A program made the position numbers and the translations under genes. From assembly GCF_015265475.1 (NCBI RefSeq), contig NZ_CP054493.1, positions 2,294,001 to 2,358,000 on the forward strand: a stretch of 64,000 bases of DNA, given 5' to 3'. This document shows positions 39,976-47,089 of this stretch, piece after piece (within the stretch, counting starts at the first letter, position 1; every line of letters starts with the position of its first letter). The notes below the pieces were generated by a model that saw only the letters and a program-made list of their open reading frames with translations, was not told the origin of the DNA and did not search any database. The stretch is from Candidatus Sulfurimonas marisnigri (lineage in GTDB: Bacteria; Campylobacterota; Campylobacteria; Campylobacterales; Sulfurimonadaceae).

Positions 39976-40811
39976 GATTCTCCTATAAGGTCTTTACCCC
40001 TAAATATCAAGGTGGAGAACTAGATAAAACACAGGCTATGAAAGCGTGTGCGAGGGATTACAATACATTTTATGCTCAAAATAGTGAAAGTGAGTTGGAG
40101 CAGTTAGGAAAATCATTTCAAAATTATTATGTTTATTCTAATATTGTTTGGAAAGATAATCACCGAAAGATAGAGAATGCTGTATTAGAAGAAATTGATA
40201 TGCTTATCATTGATATTGATAATGGACTGACAATCAGCGAAGTACTATGTAATACGCCATTTCAAATAATGACATTAACAACTACTTCTCATACAGAAGA
40301 GCACCACAAATTTAGAGTTTTTATTCTATTGGAGGAACCAATTTCATTAAAGGATAACATTGAGTATAGAGAGTTACTGAAGTTAATTGACTCAAAATAC
40401 TTTAATTCTCAGTCAGATAAAGCTTGCTTTGAAGTAGGAAGAGCGTTCATTACAACAGGTAGTGCTAAGTATCAAATAAATGGTATTAAGGAAATGCTTG
40501 ATTGTAGTGTATTACTCAAAGAGGCGAAGATAAGCGCTTTAGGTGAAAGATTAAAAAGCCAACCGTTATTCAATCACATATCGACAAAGGAATTTACTAT
40601 TGAGCAGGTCAAACAATTTCCTAAAGTTAAAGACTTGGTTGGCTCATTCGGAGAGCAGAACCATTATCGACCTGTCTTCCAAATTCTCGGGATAGCCAAG
40701 AAAGCGGGATTATCCGACCAAGACGCAGTCAACCTAGTAATGAGCTATAACATTGGCGGAGAATACTCCGATTTCAACGACCTCATGAAGAAAGTGAAGA
40801 GATACCGATAA
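39972..40811 (+). CDS. Small archaeo-eukaryotic-type primase (AEP/PrimPol-like)
   Basis: A 279-residue protein coupled to the helicase (ATGA overlap). The catalytic pattern of the AEP superfamily is visible: D81-I-D83, then TTTSHTEEHHKFRVFILLEEP around 103-123 (the S/T-x-H and RF strand) and a later acidic residue at D149 before FEVGRAF. It would prime replication from the iteron region just downstream. No zinc domain is apparent. The family call is by motif only. Confidence 0.65.
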   Translation: MRFSYKVFTPKYQGGELDKTQAMKACARDYNTFYAQNSESELEQLGKSFQNYYVYSNIVWKDNHRKIENAVLEEIDMLIIDIDNGLTISEVLCNTPFQIMTLTTTSHTEEHHKFRVFILLEEPISLKDNIEYRELLKLIDSKYFNSQSDKACFEVGRAFITTGSAKYQINGIKEMLDCSVLLKEAKISALGERLKSQPLFNHISTKEFTIEQVKQFPKVKDLVGSFGEQNHYRPVFQILGIAKKAGLSDQDAVNLVMSYNIGGEYSDFNDLMKKVKRYR

Positions 40812-41200
40812 GCAAAACCTCACCATTTGTATCAAGTGTATCAAGCAATGATTTTTACTTGATACACTATGACCAACGAAAGTGACCGCTGAGCTTTGTT
40901 TTCGAAGAGTGTATCAATGTATCAACTGTATCAAGTGATTTTAAAAAGTTTAGGAAATATTTATTCTAAGATAAAATATATAAAGTTTTTGGTTTTACTT
41001 GATACAGTTGATACATTGCAACATTAGTATATTTAATTCTTCAACCTCACCACACCTACATTCTCAGAAAGTACACTATCTAAGACATATAAGTGTCTGC
41101 TGTTCACAGCCCATAACTAGGTGTCTCAAATCAAGTCTCAGGAAAGAGTCTCTTAAGGTCTAGGCCTTTATGATGGCCTGAAGTCAACACAGGAGTAATC
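40812..41200 (+). other. Gene-free 389 nt with iteron-like array
   Basis: No coding frame is supported here. The left part holds the repeats listed separately. The right part (41016-41200) contains a short leader before the serine recombinase and no repeat that I can identify. Confidence 0.7.
40828..41015 (+). repeat. Iteron-like array: eight TGTATCAA/TTGATACA copies
   Basis: TGTATCAA occurs at 40828, 40837, 40910, 40918 and 40927, and its complement TTGATACA at 40859, 40999 and 41008. Neighbouring copies are 8-9 bp apart, and the two clusters are inversely oriented around an AT-rich stretch (40940-40990). Position after helicase and primase genes fits a replication origin bound by a replication protein or a repressor. 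Confidence 0.75.
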
Positions 41201-41767
41201 ATGAAAGTAGGATATGCAAGAGTATCGAGTTCGGGACAAAACCTTCAATCTCAGATAGAGTCACTTCAAGCTATTGGTTGTGAGAAGATATTTCAAGAGA
41301 AGGTGTCAGGTAGACAATACGATAATAGAGAACAACTACAAGAGGCAATTGACTTCGTCAGAAGTGGAGATACATTTGTTGTTACTAGACTAGATAGGTG
41401 TTCTAGGTCAGTCAAAGACTTACACCAAATAATAGAGACCCTGAACTCTAAGGAAGTTGACTTTAAAGCTACGCAACAGGAGCTAGATACAAGCTCTTCA
41501 AGCGGTCGTTTAATGATAGGATTACTTAGTATTGTTTCGGCATTTGAGACCGACCTAAGGGCTGAGAGACAAGCTGAAGGCATATCTAGTGCACTAAAAC
41601 GAGGTGTTAAATTTGGAGCTAAATCTAAGTTCGACGAAGAGAGAACTATCCAAGCAATAGATATGCAATCAAGAGGTATTACAAATCAAGAAATAGCTGA
41701 CGGGTTTGGGATTGGGAGAAGTACATTATTGAGGTATATTAAGCAGTACAAAAACCAAGAAAACTAA
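41201..41767 (+). CDS. Serine recombinase (resolvase/invertase family)
   Basis: A 188-residue recombinase. N-terminal MKVGYARVSSSGQNLQSQ has the nucleophile Ser in RVS; the E-helix region SIVSAFETDLRAERQAEG is typical; a C-terminal helix-turn-helix (IQAIDMQSRGITNQEIADGFG) binds DNA. Small resolvases of this kind act on dimers or invert segments. It sits 114 nt before attR. It is intact. Confidence 0.94.
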   Translation: MKVGYARVSSSGQNLQSQIESLQAIGCEKIFQEKVSGRQYDNREQLQEAIDFVRSGDTFVVTRLDRCSRSVKDLHQIIETLNSKEVDFKATQQELDTSSSSGRLMIGLLSIVSAFETDLRAERQAEGISSALKRGVKFGAKSKFDEERTIQAIDMQSRGITNQEIADGFGIGRSTLLRYIKQYKNQEN

Positions 41768-41787
41768 GTAAAGTTATGAGTGAAAAA

Positions 41788-41808
41788 TCGAGACACAAAC
41801 CGAGACAC
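41788..41808 (+). repeat. Candidate integrase arm-type sites, right
   Basis: CGAGACACAAA at 41788-41798 and CGAGACACA at 41800-41808, matching 36555-36565 near attL in the same orientation. Confidence 0.5.
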
Positions 41809-41880
41809 ATTTTAAGTGCATGTAAGACAAAGCCCGCTACCATGTTACTTACAGGTGTTTGTTTCACTTTAAAATCTCAA

Positions 41881-41894
41881 CTGAGGGTCCACCA
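41881..41894 (+). repeat. attR: right copy of the 14-bp att core
   Basis: CTGAGGGTCCACCA, identical to the tRNA-Ser 3' end at 36450-36463; upstream bases do not form a tRNA. Confidence 0.85.
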
Positions 41895-41981
41895 CTTTTT
41901 CAATACAATCCCCTTTTTTACGATACTTACTAGAGACTTTTTATAACTAATATTTTTCAAATATACCGGTCAGTTTTATCA

Positions 41982-42018
41982 GAGTATTACAATTTTTGAC
42001 TCATTTTTGCCGCAAATT
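41982..42018 (+). repeat. Direct repeat, copy 1, left of the phosphoesterase gene
   Basis: GAGTATTACAATTTTTGACT followed by a diverged tail ending in CGCAAATT. The same block is at 42821-42857: 20 bp identical, then about 11 of 17. Confidence 0.8.
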
Positions 42019-42056
42019 ATTCGGGCTTCTTTTACTCGATCTTTTTTAGCATAAAG

Positions 42057-42746
42057 TTATATATCCCTACTATCAACTATCTCCTCAATAATATTCATGC
42101 TACCAAGTTGTAAAGCAGTTAACTTTCCACCATAAACACAACCAGTATCAATACCATAGTAGTTTTCTCCAATTTCAATTTCATTATAGTCTGTATGTCC
42201 AAAAATATTTACTACATCATAACTTTTCCAATCTTTTTCCCAGTCATGTCCCCACTCATCTTCGTCAGAGATTCTATTTTTTAATAGACCTGTATGTGCA
42301 CTACTATTATTTCTTCTTTGATAATATGGTAAACTAAATCCATGCGTAATAAAGTATTTATCAATTTCAATATATCTTGGCATTGATTCTAACCACTTTA
42401 CATGATTCAGCATAGTTTCATAGCTATCTTTATAGCTTAATAAAGTCTGTTCTCCACCCATGTAATCTTCTATATTCCATCTTACACATAATTCTCTGTT
42501 GTCCGTACACTCTTGTATATGTGTAATCATATAATCATCGTGGTTTCCAAGTATACAATGATAGTTATTTTTCATAACTAACTCTATAACTTCTTTAGTA
42601 TGTAATCCTCTGTCACATAAATCACCTACAAATATAATATCTGCATCAACTGGAAGTTTTACTAAAAGCTTTTGTAGTGTGTAAAAACATCCATGGACAT
42701 CACCAATAATATAAGTGTTTTCAATATTTTCTACTTCAATTCTCAT
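42057..42746 (-). CDS. Calcineurin-like metallophosphoesterase (PrpE/ApaH-like)
   Basis: A 229-residue phosphatase. GDVHGC, GDLCDRG, GNHDDYM and the later HGF...GHTD are the five metal-ligand blocks of serine/threonine phosphatase-like esterases. Candidates are protein phosphatase or bis(5'-nucleosyl)-tetraphosphatase; the sequence does not decide. It is flanked by a direct repeat and lies just outside attR. ATG start, SD weak. Confidence 0.88.
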   Translation of the reverse strand: MRIEVENIENTYIIGDVHGCFYTLQKLLVKLPVDADIIFVGDLCDRGLHTKEVIELVMKNNYHCILGNHDDYMITHIQECTDNRELCVRWNIEDYMGGEQTLLSYKDSYETMLNHVKWLESMPRYIEIDKYFITHGFSLPYYQRRNNSSAHTGLLKNRISDEDEWGHDWEKDWKSYDVVNIFGHTDYNEIEIGENYYGIDTGCVYGGKLTALQLGSMNIIEEIVDSRDI

Positions 42747-42820
42747 TAGAGAGTTATCCTTGATATATCATATTTATTTTTCATTTTGATAGTATACTTT
42801 ATTGCAATTTACTTTTATAT

Positions 42821-42857
42821 GAGTATTACAATTTTTGACTTATTCTAATCGCAAATT
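42821..42857 (+). repeat. Direct repeat, copy 2, right of the phosphoesterase gene
   Basis: GAGTATTACAATTTTTGACT again, with diverged tail; distance to copy 1 is 839 bp. Confidence 0.8.
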
Positions 42858-43022
42858 TGTCATAATAAGATTTTGTAATTCTATCAAATGAAGAGTCAAT
42901 TGGAAAAAAGCTAAAGACTAATTCGCGCCCAACCTAAGACTTTTTTAGTAATTCAAGTTATTTTTTTCATTACTGGAAGAAACTGTGCCACAATAGCATA
43001 AAAAGCCTACTTGAAAATCTTG

Positions 43023-43031
43023 TGCTATAAT
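43023..43031 (+). promoter_or_regulatory. Extended -10 promoter of slyD
   Basis: TGCTATAAT is an extended -10 element. It is 24 nt before the ATG, and AAGGA lies between. Confidence 0.6.
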
Positions 43032-43055
43032 CCGACAAAAGAGAAGGATTATTTT

Positions 43056-43535
43056 ATGGAAATAGCTAAAGATACACTTGTTCATATTGAATACAGTCTA
43101 CATGATGCCGATGGTGTACACCTCAATCCAAATGAGAGAGAACTTATTTACCTTCATGGAGGATATGGGCATATATTTTCAGAACTAGAAAATGCTATGG
43201 ATGGTAAAGTGCTTTATGATACTTTTAAAATAACACTTTCACCGGAAAAAGCTTTTGGAGAGTATAAAGAAGAACTTCTCTTTGAAGAGCAACTCAGTGA
43301 CCTTCCAGAAGATGTTTTTGTGGGGATGGAACTTGACGGAAATAACGATGAGTTTCCAGAAGAAACTATTATATACATAATTACAAATATCCATAATGAT
43401 TCTGCTACACTCAATGGAAATCACCCCCTTGCTGGAAAGACAATAACTTTCGAAGGGCTTATCACAGAGATTCAAGAACTAAACGAAGATGAAGTTCGTG
43501 CTATTCTTGAACACGATGCCCATCACCATGACTAA
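43056..43535 (+). CDS. slyD: FKBP-type peptidyl-prolyl isomerase, SlyD-like
   Basis: A 159-residue folding helper. The FKBP half begins VHIEYSLHDADG and ends near residue 70; an insert-in-flap chaperone domain follows (about 70-125), then the FKBP strand. The short acidic-His tail (DAHHHD) recalls the metal-binding tail of SlyD. The ATG at 43056 has a good AAGGA site; upstream in-frame codons lack support. The end overlaps rnhA. Confidence 0.9.
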   Translation: MEIAKDTLVHIEYSLHDADGVHLNPNERELIYLHGGYGHIFSELENAMDGKVLYDTFKITLSPEKAFGEYKEELLFEEQLSDLPEDVFVGMELDGNNDEFPEETIIYIITNIHNDSATLNGNHPLAGKTITFEGLITEIQELNEDEVRAILEHDAHHHD

Positions 43536-44364
43536 GTTCAAGGAAAAAATGCAAATAGTTACAGAAAAATTATTGAACTTAGGTGTAGACGAGGATAAAG
43601 AGATTAACGAGTCTCAACTTGTTTTACTAGACGTCAAAGAAGATGAAAAGTCCGAATGGAAGGCCTTATCACTTAACAAGCAACTCTCAGATGCGAGAGC
43701 TGAACTCTTTGTTTTGCTAAATGGTGTTGAGGACAAAGAGATTCAGGACAAAATTATTTTTAACTACAAAGCTTTGCAAAAGTTCCGAAAAAAAGAGAAT
43801 GATAAAGAGCTAATAGTAGAAAAAGAAGTTCAAATCCAAACTCATGAGAGAGGCGATGTAACCATATATTGTGATGGTGGATGTACTCCTAACCCAGGTA
43901 AAGCTGGTTCGGGAATAGCCGTTTATAGAAACGACAAACTATCCGAACTTTGGTATGGACTATATGAAGAGATGGGCACTAACAACACAGCGGAACTTGG
44001 AGCACTTTATGAGTCTCTACTACTCGCTAAAAAAGAGTCTGAAAATGGAAACACGGTTGAGATAAAGTGCGACTCAATGTACTCCATAAACTGCATAAAA
44101 ACATGGGCAATATCCTGGGAAAAAAAAGGGTGGACAAAAAAAGGTGGAGAGATTAAAAACTTAGAAATTATCAAACTCTCATACCACCTATACAACTCCA
44201 TTAAAAAAGATATAACGCTCTCCCACATAAAAGCGCATGCAGGTTTTGAGGGAAATGAGTTAGCTGATAGAATGACAATGTATACAATCCAAGAAAAAAG
44301 TGAATCTTTTGTTAAATATGACAAAGAAATAATTGTTGTTGATATTTTAAAGATGAGGGCTTGA
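43528..44364 (+). CDS. rnhA: Ribonuclease H (RnhA) with N-terminal extension
   Basis: About 278 residues. The C-terminal ~150 residues are RNase HI: TIYCDGGCTPNPG (first Asp), NNTAELGAL (Glu), EIKCDSMYSINCI (Asp) and GNELADRMT (Asp). It removes RNA from RNA-DNA hybrids. The first ~110 residues are a charged coiled-coil-like extension not found in E. coli RnhA. The ATG at 43528 overlaps the slyD stop; ATG 43489 is an alternative. No good ribosome site is visible, so translation is probably coupled. Confidence 0.88.
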   Translation: MTKFKEKMQIVTEKLLNLGVDEDKEINESQLVLLDVKEDEKSEWKALSLNKQLSDARAELFVLLNGVEDKEIQDKIIFNYKALQKFRKKENDKELIVEKEVQIQTHERGDVTIYCDGGCTPNPGKAGSGIAVYRNDKLSELWYGLYEEMGTNNTAELGALYESLLLAKKESENGNTVEIKCDSMYSINCIKTWAISWEKKGWTKKGGEIKNLEIIKLSYHLYNSIKKDITLSHIKAHAGFEGNELADRMTMYTIQEKSESFVKYDKEIIVVDILKMRA

Positions 44365-44452
44365 TAAAATATGTCAGAAGTAAAGTTATCAGAAGTGTAT
44401 GCGGCTCATTTAGTGTGTCATGGTTCAAGACAGTTGTGATAAATACTCAACT

Positions 44453-44480
44453 TGGAATGCCCCCTATAAACTAGGCACAT
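44453..44480 (+). repeat. Solo terminus of an IS related to the one at 37428
   Basis: TGGAATGCCCCCTATAAACTAGGCACAT differs at only three positions from the 27-bp end of the IS at 37428. No transposase or second end follows, so this is a relic or a MITE-like end. Confidence 0.75.
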
Positions 44481-44494
44481 TATAATTTAGTAAA

Positions 44495-44632
44495 TCAATC
44501 GCAGTAACGATCGTCATTATCTTCTTCTTGATCCTCATCATCATTATCCAACGGTTCTTCGTTAGTGTAGTCATATGTATCATCAATACTATCATCTTCT
44601 TCTATTAAATTATTTTTATTAAAATCAATCAT
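44495..44632 (-). CDS. Small very acidic protein (45 residues)
   Basis: The minus-strand ATG at 44632 has AGGAG 9 nt upstream. The product (MIDFNKNNLIEEDD... DDRYCD) is about 45% Asp/Glu. Low-complexity acidic proteins can be DNA mimics or chance frames. No family is recognised. It lies next to the IS relic. Confidence 0.35.
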   Translation of the reverse strand: MIDFNKNNLIEEDDSIDDTYDYTNEEPLDNDDEDQEEDNDDRYCD

Positions 44633-44762
44633 CAATTCAACTCCTACTTTTTTAAAAATATAATATGTTTGAGTTTAATACTACGTTCATATTATTAAAA
44701 GGGATATTGTATCGAAAGATTAAGCACTAAAGACAATTTCTATTCAAAAGTGAAATATATAC

Positions 44763-44819
44763 AAAAAAAATGCCCGCCGAACTCCCTAAGAGACGAGGAG
44801 TCATATTCGGACTAAGGGC
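44763..44819 (-). terminator. Large nested-hairpin terminator after putP
   Basis: On the minus strand GCCC/GGGC (44772-44775 with 44816-44819), CCGA(A)/(T)TCGG (44777-44781 with 44806-44810) and ACTCC/GGAGT (44781-44785 with 44797-44801) nest, and eight U residues follow at 44770-44763. It would end putP transcripts; its size also allows a small stable RNA. Confidence 0.75.
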
Positions 44820-44846
44820 TGAACGATGATAGGAATGTGGCTTGTT

Positions 44847-46319
44847 TTACAACTTTTTTAATCTATCTTGAACCTCATAGAATGTTTTTTCAACATCTTT
44901 AGAATTCTTAGCACCAATTTTACTAAATAATACTACAGCAAGCCAAGCAGCGATAAAACCAGGAAGGAGTTCATACAGATCAAAGATACCCCCTTCCAGC
45001 TGTTTATAAAGTATGACAGTTAAAGAGCCAACAAGCATTCCGGCAATAGCTCCATTTTTAGTTATATTATGATTATAAAGTGAAAGAATGACTAGAGGAC
45101 CAAATGCAGCACCAAACCCTGCCCATGCGTAAGCTACGAGTTTTAATACACTGGAATTCTCATCTGTAGAAATATACCATGCAATTACTGCAATAGCTAT
45201 TACAGTTAATCTCCCTACCCATACCAGTTCTTTGTCCGTTGCATCTTTTCTGAGTATCACATGATAAATATCTCTTGTAAGAACTGAAGAAGAAACGAGC
45301 AGTTGAGAGTCTATTGTACTCATAATTGCCGCCAAAATTGCTGCAAGTAAAAATCCTGCAATCCATGGGTTAAAAAGTAATTGAGAAAGTGTAATAAATA
45401 TTTTCTCACTATCTTTAAGATCTACCCCATGCGACACTACATATGCTAATCCGAAAAATCCTACTGCCAATGAACCAATAATTGAGATTATCATCCAAGT
45501 CATACCTATAGTTTTTGCACGATGCATCTCATCTTCGTGGCGAATAGACATGAAGCGAACCAGTATATGTGGTTGTCCAAAATATCCAAGCCCCCAAGCC
45601 ATCAAAGAGAGTACGCTGACTATGGATGCTCCGTTTAAAATATCCAGATTAGATGGGTCAACAGACTCTATAATTCTTAGTCCCTCACTTATCCCACCGA
45701 CATCATAAATAACAACAATAGGCACAACCGCTAAGGTAAGCATCATCAATATACCTTGAATAAAATCTGTCCAGCTTACAGCATTGTACCCACCTAAGAA
45801 AGTATAAGATACGATTACAAAACTTCCAATCAAAAGTGCCGTGTCGTAGTCAAGATGAAAGGTGACTTCAAAAAGTTTTGCACCGCCGACAAGTCCGGAA
45901 GATGTGTAAAGAGTATAGAAAACTAGAATAACAACAGCAGTCACAATTCGAAGTAAATTTCCTTTGTCGTTAAAGCGGTTTGAGAAATAATCAGGGATGG
46001 TAATCGCATCTCCAAGATGATGAGTATAAACACGAAGAGGCTTTGCCACATAATGCCAGTTGACATATGCTCCAATAATTAGACCAACAGCTATCCAACT
46101 CCCAACAACCCCTTGGCTATACATCATGCCAGGAAGTCCTAAAAGCAACCATCCGCTCATGTCTGATGCTCCCGCACTCAGTGCTGTAACTCCAGGTCCT
46201 AAGCTTCTTCCGCCTAAAACAAAATCGCTAAGATCATCTGTTTTAAAATAAAAGTAGATACCTATCCCTATCATTACTAGCATATATGCTACAAATGAAA
46301 TAATTACTGGTGTTTCCAT
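44847..46319 (-). CDS. putP: Sodium/proline symporter (PutP-like)
   Basis: A 490-residue sodium:solute symporter with about 13 helices. Landmarks are GGRSLGPGVTALSAGASDMSG, a Na+-site AILAAIMSTIDSQLLVSSS, and the YAWAGFGAAFGPL segment. It takes up proline with Na+. The ATG at 46319 is chosen because AAGGA precedes it and the protein then begins METPVIISFVAY; an upstream in-frame extension is not conserved. Confidence 0.93.
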   Translation of the reverse strand: METPVIISFVAYMLVMIGIGIYFYFKTDDLSDFVLGGRSLGPGVTALSAGASDMSGWLLLGLPGMMYSQGVVGSWIAVGLIIGAYVNWHYVAKPLRVYTHHLGDAITIPDYFSNRFNDKGNLLRIVTAVVILVFYTLYTSSGLVGGAKLFEVTFHLDYDTALLIGSFVIVSYTFLGGYNAVSWTDFIQGILMMLTLAVVPIVVIYDVGGISEGLRIIESVDPSNLDILNGASIVSVLSLMAWGLGYFGQPHILVRFMSIRHEDEMHRAKTIGMTWMIISIIGSLAVGFFGLAYVVSHGVDLKDSEKIFITLSQLLFNPWIAGFLLAAILAAIMSTIDSQLLVSSSVLTRDIYHVILRKDATDKELVWVGRLTVIAIAVIAWYISTDENSSVLKLVAYAWAGFGAAFGPLVILSLYNHNITKNGAIAGMLVGSLTVILYKQLEGGIFDLYELLPGFIAAWLAVVLFSKIGAKNSKDVEKTFYEVQDRLKKL

Positions 46320-46709
46320 TATTTTTTTCCTTTTTTTAAGACCGAGAAGTCCTAGATTGCCATTTCTATAAAAACTGTCTGATACACTCTGCTCAATAAA
46401 AAATGCATAAGTTAATACGCACATACATAAATATAAATATTCTAATGCATCTTATCATCCATGTCTTATTATTTATGCCATCATTATATCAGAATAGCTT
46501 TTCGAAGGTTCTCATAACCTGCGCAGTAACCTCCACAAATCAAATACCTGACTACATTTCTAGTAATTGTTAATGACTATATTTTAAATTATAAGAAAAA
46601 ATAATTATTTAGCTTGAAATATTTTACTTTAAATTCGAAATATCATAATTAAAATTTCGTACTATTCTTAAAAAATGATAAAATAAGAAAAAACAACAAG
46701 GGAAATATT
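46320..46709. other. 390-nt divergent intergenic region
   Basis: It separates divergent putP and the GNAT gene and must hold both promoters. It is very AT-rich. I see short AT palindromes (for example TTCGAAATATC...AAATTTCG near 46630-46665) but no RNA gene. Confidence 0.5.
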
Positions 46710-46988
46710 ATGTCACATACACTAATTCACAATGAAGCAGAATCTAAATATGAATACCATATTGATGGGCACATAGCTTATATCACCTATAATGAAGACC
46801 AAGAAGGGCATATGCATCTTACTCACACTATTGTACCTGATGCACTTGCTGGGAAAGGTCTTGCGAAAAATCTTTTAGAAGATGTTTTAGAAGAATTTAA
46901 AAAGAGTAATAAAAAAGCAGTTGCACAGTGCACTTACGTTGTAAAGTATCAAGAAAAACATCCTGAGTTAAGTGATCGTTTCGCTTAA
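46710..46988 (+). CDS. Small GNAT-family N-acetyltransferase (NATD1/YjdJ-like)
   Basis: A 92-residue short GNAT domain. HLTHTIVPDALAGKGLAKNLLEDVLE contains the acetyl-CoA binding pattern, and the C-terminal CTYVVKYQEKHPEL is typical of this small family. The substrate is unknown. It is monocistronic with a terminator just after it. Confidence 0.88.
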   Translation: MSHTLIHNEAESKYEYHIDGHIAYITYNEDQEGHMHLTHTIVPDALAGKGLAKNLLEDVLEEFKKSNKKAVAQCTYVVKYQEKHPELSDRFA

Positions 46989-46994
46989 AATATG

Positions 46995-47040
46995 GCTCTT
47001 TTAGCACTTCTTTAAAGTTGTACTAAAGAGCAGATTTTTT
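46995..47040 (+). terminator. Rho-independent terminator after the GNAT gene
   Basis: GCTCTTTTAG pairs with CTAAAGAGC with one bulge, with an inner ACTT/AAGT, followed by TTTTTT at 47035-47040. Confidence 0.8.
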
Positions 47041-47089
47041 AAGTTGTGTTTGAAATTATGAACTGTTCCTTGCTACATGTAATAAAATA

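Larger units (their letters stand above)
36450..41894 (+). mobile_element. Integrated 5.4-kb genetic element in tRNA-Ser (degraded integrative element/satellite)
   Basis: The element is bounded by the 14-bp att repeats. It holds a tyrosine integrase remnant next to attL, an IS3-family insertion, a helicase remnant, a small primase, an iteron-like array and a serine recombinase next to attR. There are no capsid, terminase, conjugation or toxin genes. Replication genes plus a site-specific integrase suggest a phage satellite, plasmid-like or integrative element remnant; the loss of both integrase and helicase ends suggests it is now immobile by itself. Confidence 0.85.
42747..43055 (+). other. 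309-nt intergenic region: repeat copy plus slyD promoter
   Basis: It holds the second copy of the direct repeat (42821-42857) and the -10 element of slyD at 43026. No gene or tRNA is seen. Confidence 0.6.
44365..44846 (+). other. 482-nt region: IS relic, acidic small ORF, terminator
   Basis: The stretch contains a 22-codon frame starting at 44371 (MSEVKLSEVYAAHLVCHGSR...) that I do not support as a gene, a solo IS terminus, an acidic small ORF on the minus strand and the putP terminator. Confidence 0.6.

Noticed and set aside
40828-41015. CRISPR-like repeat
   Set aside because: Copies are only 8 bp, spaced 8-9 bp or irregularly and in both orientations; there are no spacers of constant length and no cas genes.
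36464-41894. Prophage
   Set aside because: No capsid, terminase, tail or lysis gene is present in the element.
42057-42746. Naming the phosphoesterase apaH
   Set aside because: Metal motifs do not distinguish ApaH from PrpE or protein phosphatases, so a symbol is not justified.
44371-44439. 22-codon ORF after rnhA
   Set aside because: No ribosome site beyond chance, no family, and it stops before an IS relic; may be a gene head but not supported.
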